Shown here in pieces: positions 27,162-36,778 of a DNA stretch of 64,000 bases; position 1 is the first letter of the stretch, and every line of letters begins with the position of its first letter. The notes under the pieces were generated by a model, which worked only from the letters and a program-made list of their open reading frames with translations, was not told where the DNA came from and did not search any database. This DNA is from Chloroflexota bacterium (GTDB taxonomy: Bacteria; Chloroflexota; Dehalococcoidia; Lucifugimonadales; Lucifugimonadaceae). A program made the position numbers and the translations under genes. Location: NCBI GenBank assembly GCA_018650845.1, contig JABIFF010000016.1, forward strand, positions 62,001 through 126,000, in the 5' to 3' direction.

Positions 27162-27841
27162 TTTGGCTTTGATGCTCCGTCGTCGTTCTTTTTCTTATTT
27201 GGTTTTTTGTCGGCTTGGGCGTTGTACTGATTCATAGCGTTATCAATTTCGCCGTTAACGATCATGGTTATTGCGTCGGCTGCTCTAGTCGCAGCAGACC
27301 TTACGAGATCACGGGTATCTGGATCAAAGGTGCCGAGAACGTGGCTGACCTGTTCGTCGGACGAGTCAGGATTGCCTACTCCGATGCGGACTCTCGGGAA
27401 TTCGTTTGTTCCCAATGCCGTGATAATCGACTTGAGTCCGTTGTGCCCTCCGGGTCCGCCCTTTTTCCTTATACGCACGGAACCGGGTTTGAGGTTTATA
27501 TCGTCGGTGACAACAAGAATATTTTCGGGTGTGGTCTTGAATCGGTTCGTGAGATAGCTCAGCGCCAAGCCTGATTTGTTCATGAATGTTCGAGGGTAGG
27601 CGAGGATGACTTGTGTTCCGCCAAGTTCAACTTCGGCGTAGCGAACTTCTTTTCGCTTGCGATTTAGTTCGACGTTTGTGCGTTTGATTAGTTCGTCGAT
27701 GCACCACCAGCCGACGTTGTGACGGGTGTTCTTGTACTCGGCGCCGGGGTTGCCGAGGCCGACGACGATCCACGGAGGACCTTCAGATCCACCGCCGTTA
27801 CCGCTCGGAAATAGTTTGTCTAGAAGTGAGGAGACGCCCAA
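27158..27841 (-). CDS. pth: Peptidyl-tRNA hydrolase
   Basis: A 227-residue Pth enzyme that releases tRNA from stalled peptidyl-tRNA. Family residues are present: NTRHNVG with catalytic His41, FMNKSG, DDINLKPG and GGHNGLKS. It carries about 20 extra N-terminal residues and a lysine/asparagine-rich C-terminal tail not needed for catalysis. It overlaps the upstream ORF by 22 bp and the downstream protease by 4 bp, so it sits inside a tightly packed operon starting with ligA. Confidence 0.96.
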   Translation of the reverse strand: MGVSSLLDKLFPSGNGGGSEGPPWIVVGLGNPGAEYKNTRHNVGWWCIDELIKRTNVELNRKRKEVRYAEVELGGTQVILAYPRTFMNKSGLALSYLTNRFKTTPENILVVTDDINLKPGSVRIRKKGGPGGHNGLKSIITALGTNEFPRVRIGVGNPDSSDEQVSHVLGTFDPDTRDLVRSAATRAADAITMIVNGEIDNAMNQYNAQADKKPNKKKNDDGASKPN

Positions 27842-29469
27842 TCGCCAGATTTTCCGCTTGAATTACCTGATTCGCCAAACATATCGTTCAGAAAGGATAT
27901 GACCTTATCGTCAAGAACGTTTGCGAGGTCAGACAAATCTCCAGCGGAATTCAGCCTGAATAGACTCTTGAGTTTGTCGGAATTTTCGGCTTTGAGTACC
28001 AATTTGGAGACGATCGAGGCCAGTCTGTCGCGATATTCGGCTGAGATTGAATCTATCTCGGAAATCATGTCGGCAACGTCGGTGTGATTCGGTGGCTGGC
28101 CGAGTCGACCCCGGCAGCTTGTGCACACTGGCTCGTCGATCAACGAAATGCTGGCTCCATCGTGTTCGCACACGGCACAGGATCGAATCGTTTGGCTCCA
28201 AAGGTCGTCCAAATCGCCAACGACTTTCGAGCCAAGACGTATGGCGTTAATTTGCTCTAGTTTCTCGATTTGTGCGACTAGCCGTGTTGTTGCCGTTATT
28301 TGTTGTTGAAGTAGGCGATTTCGTTCCTGTTTTTGTGCGTGATCCTCAAGATATGCCCTTCGGTAGTCTTGACGCCATCGCTCGAATTCGTCTCTGAGTG
28401 AGAGCCACTGAGACGGGCTTTCGACAATAGATTTCAGATCGAATCGTGACCTAAGCAACTGTTTTTCGACTGCCAGCGCGTGATCGAATCGTCCGAATTC
28501 GACCTGGTCGAGGTACATGATTGCTCGTTCGATTTCTGGTGCTGCTTCGACTGCTGCCCATCGTAGCGCTGCGCCTGAAAGTGCCGTTCGCAATGCCGCA
28601 ACCGAGCCAAATACGTTCCTCGCTTGAGAAGCATATTCGAGCCAAGAGAACGAACTAAGCACGATAGACAGATCTTTGTCAGTAGCAGTTAACGGTCGGT
28701 CGGTCGCACCGGCAGCTAGCTCGAGCGCCTTCATCACCGGTGATGTAGCTTCGATGCGATCGCTAACTGTCATTAGTTGAATGTTGAATTCTTCGGCATC
28801 GCTGTTTCTTCCACCTCCGTATCTGGTCGAACTCGCATGCGGGGCTATCAGTTTGAGGAAAGGCAAAAGGGCGTCCCAGTCGCTCGATTTCTCTTGGCGT
28901 AATTGCTGAATATCACTGAGCGAAATCTCACCGATAGAAAGCTCTGAAATGTTGTCGCTTGAGACGAATAGTCGATCATCGGAATCGTTGCTCATCTCGA
29001 TCTCTGAATCGGTGTCTACGATAAAGCTTGCCAGCCACAAGGATGCCAATATCGGTGGGTAGGAGAGATCGTGAATCAGTAGTTTCCGCAGTTCAAATCC
29101 GGGTAGTTCTTGCGAATTATCTGAAGCTAGCGATTTAATAAGTTCGACTGGCGTTGGGTCGCCAAGCCGGATATCGCACATTTTCCTCAGGCTGTCTTTC
29201 GCCGTCTTTACGTGGCCGATTTGCAGGTCTTTGAATATTGCTTGCGGAGTCGACTCAGAATTATTGAAATTTTGTTGGCCGTAGAAGCTTGCAGCTGCGA
29301 CTTCGATCCATGATTCAGGGTTATCGAGTAGGAATATTTGATTCGCTGTGGGTGCTGAGCGATTCGATTCCGCAGCAACGATTACTTCGCCTTGCTTCCA
29401 GAGTTGGTGGGCATTTTCGGCGAATGATTCGTTGACTTGCGATTCGTAAACGGCAAGGGCAGAAGTCAG
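27820..29469 (-). CDS. Unrecognised protein with CxxC-CxxC zinc-ribbon-like segment; non-canonical start likely
   Basis: The open frame runs from 29532 to 27820. No ATG, GTG or TTG occurs in it before ATG 29181, although the 96 codons upstream read as ordinary protein (for example NPESWIEVAAASFYG). A CTG at 29467-29469 overlaps the stop of the preceding ORF as CTGA, the same geometry as the usual ATGA coupling, so I infer a CTG start and 549 residues; from ATG 29181 it would be 453. The protein is largely helical and acidic, with a coiled-coil stretch (AQKQERNRLLQQQITATTRL) followed by CAVC...CTSC, likely one zinc site. A frameshift joining it to the preceding ORF is another possibility. Function unknown. 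Confidence 0.55.
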   Translation of the reverse strand: MTSALAVYESQVNESFAENAHQLWKQGEVIVAAESNRSAPTANQIFLLDNPESWIEVAAASFYGQQNFNNSESTPQAIFKDLQIGHVKTAKDSLRKMCDIRLGDPTPVELIKSLASDNSQELPGFELRKLLIHDLSYPPILASLWLASFIVDTDSEIEMSNDSDDRLFVSSDNISELSIGEISLSDIQQLRQEKSSDWDALLPFLKLIAPHASSTRYGGGRNSDAEEFNIQLMTVSDRIEATSPVMKALELAAGATDRPLTATDKDLSIVLSSFSWLEYASQARNVFGSVAALRTALSGAALRWAAVEAAPEIERAIMYLDQVEFGRFDHALAVEKQLLRSRFDLKSIVESPSQWLSLRDEFERWRQDYRRAYLEDHAQKQERNRLLQQQITATTRLVAQIEKLEQINAIRLGSKVVGDLDDLWSQTIRSCAVCEHDGASISLIDEPVCTSCRGRLGQPPNHTDVADMISEIDSISAEYRDRLASIVSKLVLKAENSDKLKSLFRLNSAGDLSDLANVLDDKVISFLNDMFGESGNSSGKSGDWASPHF

Positions 29470-29912
29470 TCGGTCGAGAGAGGGTCTGGGACTGCAGCGT
29501 AGCTTGCGCGGACTTCTCTGATGGATCGTATTTCAGTTTCGGTGTTCTGTTCGGTTTCAGCGCTTTGCGATTCGATGATGTAATTCGAACGACTTTCGCC
29601 GATTCGATTTAGCTTTGTCGGATCACTAGCTTGGACAGCCACAATAATCCTGGTGTCGGAAATTTCTCGCGGCGATGGACTGAGTTGCGACTGCAGCAGA
29701 ACGAGTCGAAACATTGTTACGCCGCTTAGCTGTTCGCCAAATTCCGACTGCCATGTATCGGCAACGACAACTTCGCCCGGATAGTCGAATCCGCCAATCA
29801 TGGCGATTACTGGCTGGGGGCGTCCGATTAGATCTTTGGCGAACGAAAACGGCACAGGTCGTGCCTGTGCAGAAGAATATGCGGACGTAACCAATTTGAG
29901 CTTCTCCAGCAA
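29466..29912 (-). CDS. Unrecognised 148-residue protein downstream of ligA
   Basis: A 148-residue ORF starting at TTG 29912, without a visible Shine-Dalgarno site, 46 bp after the ligA stop. The N-terminal half is mixed alpha/beta (PQPVIAMIGGFDYPGEVVVA), the C-terminal third is acidic and Ser-rich. It has no membrane segment or known motif. It overlaps the next ORF by at least four bases, and the two are probably translated in sequence; their functions may be linked. The possibility that both belong to one frameshifted gene should be kept in mind. Confidence 0.5.
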   Translation of the reverse strand: MLEKLKLVTSAYSSAQARPVPFSFAKDLIGRPQPVIAMIGGFDYPGEVVVADTWQSEFGEQLSGVTMFRLVLLQSQLSPSPREISDTRIIVAVQASDPTKLNRIGESRSNYIIESQSAETEQNTETEIRSIREVRASYAAVPDPLSTD

Positions 29913-29958
29913 TTTTTGTGAATCGCTGTGAAGATTGCCTTAGCTATCGGAGTTAGCT

Positions 29959-32118
<2,160 letters not shown>

Positions 32119-32306
32119 TTAGTGCATTGGAATGCAGGATAAAAACAGGGTGTGCCGAGTATAACAACGCCCCACGATTTCAACTCGGCAGAGATATTTC
32201 CGGCTTTGCTCATACTGAGTAGGCAGATCACTAACTGAAGTAGGTCTATACTCGTTCGTCTACAAGCATCGATTATTGCGCTTTAGCACGCTAGTTCCGA
32301 ACTCAT

Positions 32307-33602
32307 ATGGCAGAAATTCAGCCTTTTAGGGCCGTACGTTACAACCCCGAAGTTGCTGGTGACGTGAGTCTTCACGTTTGCCCGCCGTTCGACGTCATCA
32401 CGCCTCAGCTTCAGCATGAACTGTACGCCCGTTCGAAGTACAACATCGTTCGGCTTGAACTGGCGCGCCGTGGGCTTACAGAAGATCCGTACGATTCAGC
32501 TGCCGAAACTGCTCAGCTGTGGACAGACACAGGTGCGCTAAAGCACGAAGAAGCGCCTTCTATATATGTGACCGAAGAAGAGTTTGAGTATCAGGGGCAA
32601 ACTCTGCTCAGACGAGGGTTTGTCGCTGCAGTTCGACTTGAAGACTATGACCAGAAAGTAATTCTTCCGCACGAGGGAACTCGCTCAGAGTGGGTTGCAG
32701 ACCGTGTGAAGTTGATGGCCGCTGCTCAATCGAACTACAGTCCTCTGCTATCGATTTTCCGAGACGATCTACGATCGAGCGTGGGTAATCTGGTTCGGGC
32801 TATTGCTGGTGGTGAGCCAACTGCAGTGTTTACTCCGCCCGATATGCCGCAGCTTCGGTTGTGGAGGGTTTCGGATCCCGGAACGATCGGCGTTCTTCAA
32901 GAGGCTTTGAAAGATTCCGAAGTATTTATTGCCGATGGACATCATCGTTATGAGGCGGCGCTTCGCTATCGCGGAAGCGTGCGTGCCGAGCGTGAAGTTG
33001 AGCATGACGAATCGATTAATTTCAGAATCATGCTGATGGTTGCGTTCGATGAACCTGGTCTGATTACACGCGGTTATCACCGGCTCGTGGAATCGGCTAC
33101 GGACGACGAATTTGCCGCACTCATTGATTCGATTGAAAAAACTTGTGACCTGGAAGATTGGTCGCCGAGCGTTGGGCTTTCGACTACTGATCAAATCGAA
33201 GAGTTTTCTGTTGCGTTGGGTGAGCGTGAAGATAGTGAAGTTGTGTTTGGTCTATTCGCCAAAGAGCCTGGAAAATTCCACATTGCCCGAATGAAATCAC
33301 CTCCTCCGGCTGAAAATGCTTTGGAGAATTCTGAGTATTCGCAGCTGCACACGCACATCATTCGACCTGCTGTTGCCGAAGAGCGGGAAGAGGCTGTGAT
33401 TAGTCCGCACCACTCTGCGGCACTTATCGCTCGCCAGATTGAAAATGGTGACGCACGAATGGCGTTCATCATGCGACCGGTGCCGCTGGACGAGTTCGTT
33501 TCGATTGTCACTCGTGGCTGGAGATTGCCTGCGAAGGCTACGAACTTTTATCCGAAGCCCCCTGCGGGAGCGGTGATTCAACAGTTCGGCGAAACGCTTT
33601 AG
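32307..33602 (+). CDS. DUF1015 family protein
   Basis: A 431-residue protein of the DUF1015 (COG4198) family, widespread and often annotated as an uncharacterised or HTH-containing protein. Typical segments are the opening IQPFRAVRYNPE, CPPFDVIT, VILPHEGT and FIADGHHRYEAALRYR. The last has the look of a nucleotide or metal site, but no reaction is established that I can name. It is transcribed alone, divergent from ligA; TATACT at 32247-32252 may be its -10, without a good -35. Confidence 0.88.
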   Translation: MAEIQPFRAVRYNPEVAGDVSLHVCPPFDVITPQLQHELYARSKYNIVRLELARRGLTEDPYDSAAETAQLWTDTGALKHEEAPSIYVTEEEFEYQGQTLLRRGFVAAVRLEDYDQKVILPHEGTRSEWVADRVKLMAAAQSNYSPLLSIFRDDLRSSVGNLVRAIAGGEPTAVFTPPDMPQLRLWRVSDPGTIGVLQEALKDSEVFIADGHHRYEAALRYRGSVRAEREVEHDESINFRIMLMVAFDEPGLITRGYHRLVESATDDEFAALIDSIEKTCDLEDWSPSVGLSTTDQIEEFSVALGEREDSEVVFGLFAKEPGKFHIARMKSPPPAENALENSEYSQLHTHIIRPAVAEEREEAVISPHHSAALIARQIENGDARMAFIMRPVPLDEFVSIVTRGWRLPAKATNFYPKPPAGAVIQQFGETL

Positions 33603-33633
33603 GTTCGCCGGCTAGTTCGGGCTGGGGCGATGC

Positions 33634-34257
33634 TTAGGCCGTGCCGGCTCTGAGCGATTCTTCAATTACGGAGAGCACTTCGCTTACTGATGGACGATCG
33701 CCGGGTTCGGCTGCCACTAGACGTGCGATTAGGTTACCGTGGGCATCGAACACGAAGCTTGCCGGGCTCGATTCGCCATTGTTGTCGAGATCGAACACTT
33801 GCCAGTCGTTTGCCACCACGTGAAGCGGGTCGGCGATGAGGGCGAATTCGAGACTTAGTTCGTCACGCATATCGATCACGCGGGTTGGCAGATCGGCTAC
33901 GACCACCACTACTTCAGCGTTGAAATCATCGAATTGATCGATGTTTTGTTGAAGGCTTTTTAGCTGGGTTCTATCGAGTTCGCTGGTCGTACTTGGGATG
34001 AAAACTAGATAGACGGGGACTTCGCCAAGTAGATCTTCGAGTCGTACGTTTTCGCCATCGATGGATGCAACTGAGAAGATAGGGGCGAGAGGCGGAATTT
34101 TGCCGGTGTCGTCTGGTGTTCCGATCGTAGCTTCGGCAGTCGGGGTGGGGACAGGTGGTGCGGTTGGCTCTGGTGTCGGTTCAGGAGAGCAAGCTGCCAC
34201 AGCGACGATGAGCAGCATCGCCAAGAACAGAAAGATTGATTTTCGCAGATTATTCAA
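33634..34257 (-). CDS. Thioredoxin-fold (AhpC/TSA-like) lipoprotein without redox cysteines
   Basis: A 207-residue lipoprotein. The signal peptide ends in a lipobox VAAC (Cys23), followed by a Pro/Thr-rich spacer (PEPTPEPTAPP) and a redoxin-like domain from about residue 55. It aligns with the domain of the preceding gene: FIPSTTSELDRTQL sits where that gene has FYR-AYW-Sec-TFC-RRQL, so Ser stands at the Sec position and Asp at the resolving Cys position. It cannot use that chemistry, so it may be structural, a binding partner or a degenerate copy. It starts 25 bp after the stop of the candidate selenoprotein and is likely co-transcribed. Confidence 0.78.
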   Translation of the reverse strand: MNNLRKSIFLFLAMLLIVAVAACSPEPTPEPTAPPVPTPTAEATIGTPDDTGKIPPLAPIFSVASIDGENVRLEDLLGEVPVYLVFIPSTTSELDRTQLKSLQQNIDQFDDFNAEVVVVVADLPTRVIDMRDELSLEFALIADPLHVVANDWQVFDLDNNGESSPASFVFDAHGNLIARLVAAEPGDRPSVSEVLSVIEESLRAGTA

Positions 34258-34282
34258 CTTAGGAAATGAACCGGTCTAAGGG

Positions 34283-35122
34283 CTATTTAAGCTTTTCGAC
34301 TTGTTCGATTATCTCTGAAGCTTCGACCTGGTGCGTGTAGTTGAGCCCAACGCTTTTCCAGGCAATTTCGCCGTTGGTGTCTATTAGGAATACCGAGGCT
34401 GAGGCGAGTCCATCGCCGAACAAGTTGAACACACCGTACTGCTCAGGAATCGAAGTATCGAGTGCGGTGAACAGCACTGGGAATTCGTAGCCCTGCTGTT
34501 CGTAGAGACCGGCAGGGCCGTTCAGGTTATCGGTGCTAATTGCGAGCACTTGCACGCCGCTGGTGTTGAGATCAGCTATAGATCGTTGCAACTTCCCGAG
34601 TTGCCTTCTGCAGAACGTTCACCAGTAGGCGCGGTAGAAGACGACCGCTACGGGCTTATCGCCCCGGAACGACGACAGTGTGTATTCGTCGCCTTGCACA
34701 GACGGCAGCGTGAAATCGGGTGCGAGGTTTGAGACTGGCGCAGGTGTGTTGATTAGTGGAGGTTCGGTTGGATCGGGCGCTGCAATTTGAGTTGACTGTT
34801 CACTGGCTTCAGCATCTGGCGTGAGTGTTGCAGGGATCGGTGTATCCGACACTTCTTTGGTATTCGAGCTTGTCTTGTCTTGTTCAGCCGGCACAGCGGT
34901 CGCCCTTGGGGGCTCGTCGTCGATGTACTCCATAGGTTTGTCGCGATCTGATGGTGGCATCAGCGTCGTGCTTGCAGACGGTTGCTTGGTTTCGTTGGTT
35001 GCCCCGTCATCGCTTGCTGCGGGTTCGATACTTTCTGTGCCGCATGACGCGAGCAATGCAATAATCGCTATCAGCGAGATTGCGACGAAAGTTCGTTTAA
35101 TTCGTACAAGATTCGAACTCAT
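34283..35122 (-). CDS. Candidate selenocysteine-containing thioredoxin-fold (AhpC/TSA) lipoprotein
   Basis: Two ORFs lie in one frame, separated only by TGA at 34619-34621 (codon 168). Read through, they give a 279-residue protein: a signal peptide with lipobox LASC (Cys27), a low-complexity Pro/Thr/Glu linker to about 130, then a redoxin domain starting APDFTLPS. The TGA falls in VVFYRAYW-U-TFCRRQL, precisely where homologous redoxins have the first Cys of CxxC, leaving U-T-F-C with Cys171. The domain continues without a break to the end (FLIDTNGEIAWKS). No usable ATG follows the TGA closely; only a TTG ten codons later. A SECIS-like hairpin lies directly after the TGA. It should act outside the membrane in thiol or peroxide chemistry. 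A nonsense mutation is the alternative, but the exact position argues against it. Confidence 0.82.
34584..34621 (-). promoter_or_regulatory. Bacterial SECIS-like hairpin after the in-frame TGA
   Basis: In the mRNA the TGA is followed after 14 nt by a perfect 6-bp stem GCAACT/AGTTGC (34599-34604 with 34588-34593) with apical loop CGGGA. CGTT just after the TGA can pair with AACG beyond the stem. TGA-to-loop distance is 20 nt and the loop has G at its second position, which fits the general description of bacterial SECIS elements read by SelB. Confidence 0.6.
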
Positions 35123-35182
35123 TTAGCTCGCCGTCCCAAACTCGCCGATACGGTTGAGTCTATGTGGTCAAACAAGAGATAC

Positions 35183-35214
35183 AGAAAAGCGCAGCCAATC
35201 GACTGCGCTTTTCT
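35183..35214 (-). terminator. Rho-independent terminator of the aminotransferase gene
   Basis: A perfect 12-bp stem AGAAAAGCGCAG/CTGCGCTTTTCT with an 8-nt loop. Read on the minus strand it follows the aminotransferase stop by about 50 bp and ends in TTTTCT; it could also work in the other direction. It separates that gene from the candidate selenoprotein. Confidence 0.85.
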
Positions 35215-35262
35215 AATTCTTGCAATTGGATGCGACCGTTTCGACAACGGTCACAAACTAAC

Positions 35263-36363
35263 TTACGAAGTCATGCTCTTTAGGGTTTCTTCCGCAGCCT
35301 TCAAAGCCTCATCGATGTGAGCCTTCTCGACCCAACCCATGTGACCAACTCGGAAGATTTTTCCTACTAGCGATTTTTGGCCGCCACCGAGAATCACATT
35401 GTGATCCTTGTTGACCTTCGCCAAGAACGCCTTACCGTCGAGACCTTCCGGCAGGCGGATGGCAGTAACGGTGTTTGAGGCGAAGCGAGGGTCTGGAAGC
35501 AGATCGAGTCCGAGAGCCTTCGCACCGTCACGGGTGTGCTGTGCGATCTCGTGGTGGCGACCAAATACGTTTTCAATGCCTTCGTCGACCATCGACTGTA
35601 AAGCAACTTCCAGCGTGAACATTGCTGGCAGACACGGAGTGAACGGTGGCTGGCCGATTTTCAAATAATCTTCGTACTGCTGAACGTCTAGGTAGTACTT
35701 CGGCGAGGTTGAAGTGGCGTGAGCCTTCCAAGCCTTGTCAGAGAACGTAACCATCGAGATTCCAGGAGGTGAAATCCAGCTCTTCTGCGAAGCGGTGGCA
35801 ACAACGTCGATGCCCCAAGCGTCGACAGCGATTGGAACTCCACCGGCGCTGGATACAGCGTCGACGAGAATCAGTGCGTCGGACTCTTCGTGGATGACCT
35901 GACACAGCTCTTCAAGTGGGTTAGATACGCCGGTAGAGCTTTCGTTGTGAGTGAAGATCACAGCCTTCACATCGCTCATGCCCTTGAGGGTTTCGCGCAC
36001 CTTGTCGAGATCGGCAGCCTGTCCGAGGTCGAAATTGAGTGTGGTGACTTCTCCACCGTATGCCTCGGCGATTTCAGCGAATCGCTCGCCGAATGCACCG
36101 ATGATGATCGAAAGAACTTTGTCGCCGGGTGAAATGGTGTTCACGATGGCGGTTTCCATCGCGCCGGTTCCCGACGAAGTGATGAAGTACGCATCGTTCT
36201 TAGTCATGAACACGGTCTTCAGGTTCTTGGTCATGCGATCAAGCATGTCGGCGTATTCGGGGCCGCGGTGGTTGATCATCTGCGATCCGGCGAGTTCTAG
36301 GACGTCGTCGGGCAGGGGTACTGGACCTGGTATTCGAAGGTTTGGCTGGTTCTGGCTTGTCAC
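35263..36363 (-). CDS. Class V aminotransferase (alanine-glyoxylate/serine-pyruvate type)
   Basis: A 366-residue PLP enzyme of the class V family that includes alanine:glyoxylate, serine:pyruvate and serine:glyoxylate aminotransferases. It opens with LRIPGPVPLPDDV and has the cofactor region SSGTGAMETAI, the Asp of LVDAVSSAGGVP and the PLP lysine in ATASQKSW. The exact amino donor is uncertain; glyoxylate or photorespiration-like one-carbon metabolism is typical. It starts with GTG at 36363, without a strong Shine-Dalgarno site, and ends in a clear terminator, so it is probably monocistronic. Confidence 0.93.
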   Translation of the reverse strand: MTSQNQPNLRIPGPVPLPDDVLELAGSQMINHRGPEYADMLDRMTKNLKTVFMTKNDAYFITSSGTGAMETAIVNTISPGDKVLSIIIGAFGERFAEIAEAYGGEVTTLNFDLGQAADLDKVRETLKGMSDVKAVIFTHNESSTGVSNPLEELCQVIHEESDALILVDAVSSAGGVPIAVDAWGIDVVATASQKSWISPPGISMVTFSDKAWKAHATSTSPKYYLDVQQYEDYLKIGQPPFTPCLPAMFTLEVALQSMVDEGIENVFGRHHEIAQHTRDGAKALGLDLLPDPRFASNTVTAIRLPEGLDGKAFLAKVNKDHNVILGGGQKSLVGKIFRVGHMGWVEKAHIDEALKAAEETLKSMTS

Positions 36364-36541
36364 CGGAGTGCTCGTTTCGTACGTGTTCTGACTAAATTTA
36401 CTGTCTAATTTTGGTCGTTCGCTGAATTGCCCTGTTGGGCGATTCGAAAATGACCAACAAGAATTCTACCGCTCAGTTTGTAAAACGGCAGTAAAAACGC
36501 CGCGAGAAGTTGGTGAGGAGTTTTTGTTGGTGGGGCAATTT

Positions 36542-36696
36542 TGTCATTGCGAGGAGTTCTACGACGTGGCAATCAGCGGTCACCTCTGGTGGTGAGCTCT
36601 CTGGGAGTTATTCGTCGGGGATCGACGGATTGTTGGCGGCGCTATGTGGCGTTGCGGCTGGCGTTGATTGCCACGTCGTTCCTCCTCGCAATGACA
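36542..36696. repeat. Palindromic repeat element, copy 3
   Basis: The left end TGTCATTGCGAGGAGTTC with ACGACGTGGCAATCA, and the right end TTGATTGCCACGTCG with CTCCTCGCAATGACA, form inverted arms. The centre resembles copy 4 (ATCGACG, then GTGGCGTTGCG). A further G/C-rich palindrome-like sequence follows to about 36778 (CCCTCCGCTACGC...GGGCGG). Together they fill the gap between the aminotransferase and tyrS genes. Confidence 0.85.
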
Positions 36697-36778
36697 AGCG
36701 CCTCTGCCCTGTCAACCTCCCCGCCGAAGGTCCCTCCGCTACGCTATCGCTACGGTCGGGACATGAGGGGGGCGGTGG

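Noticed and set aside
29182-29465. Non-coding gap between two ORFs downstream of ligA
   Set aside because: The frame of the downstream ORF stays open through it with protein-like sequence; it is better read as coding from a non-canonical start.
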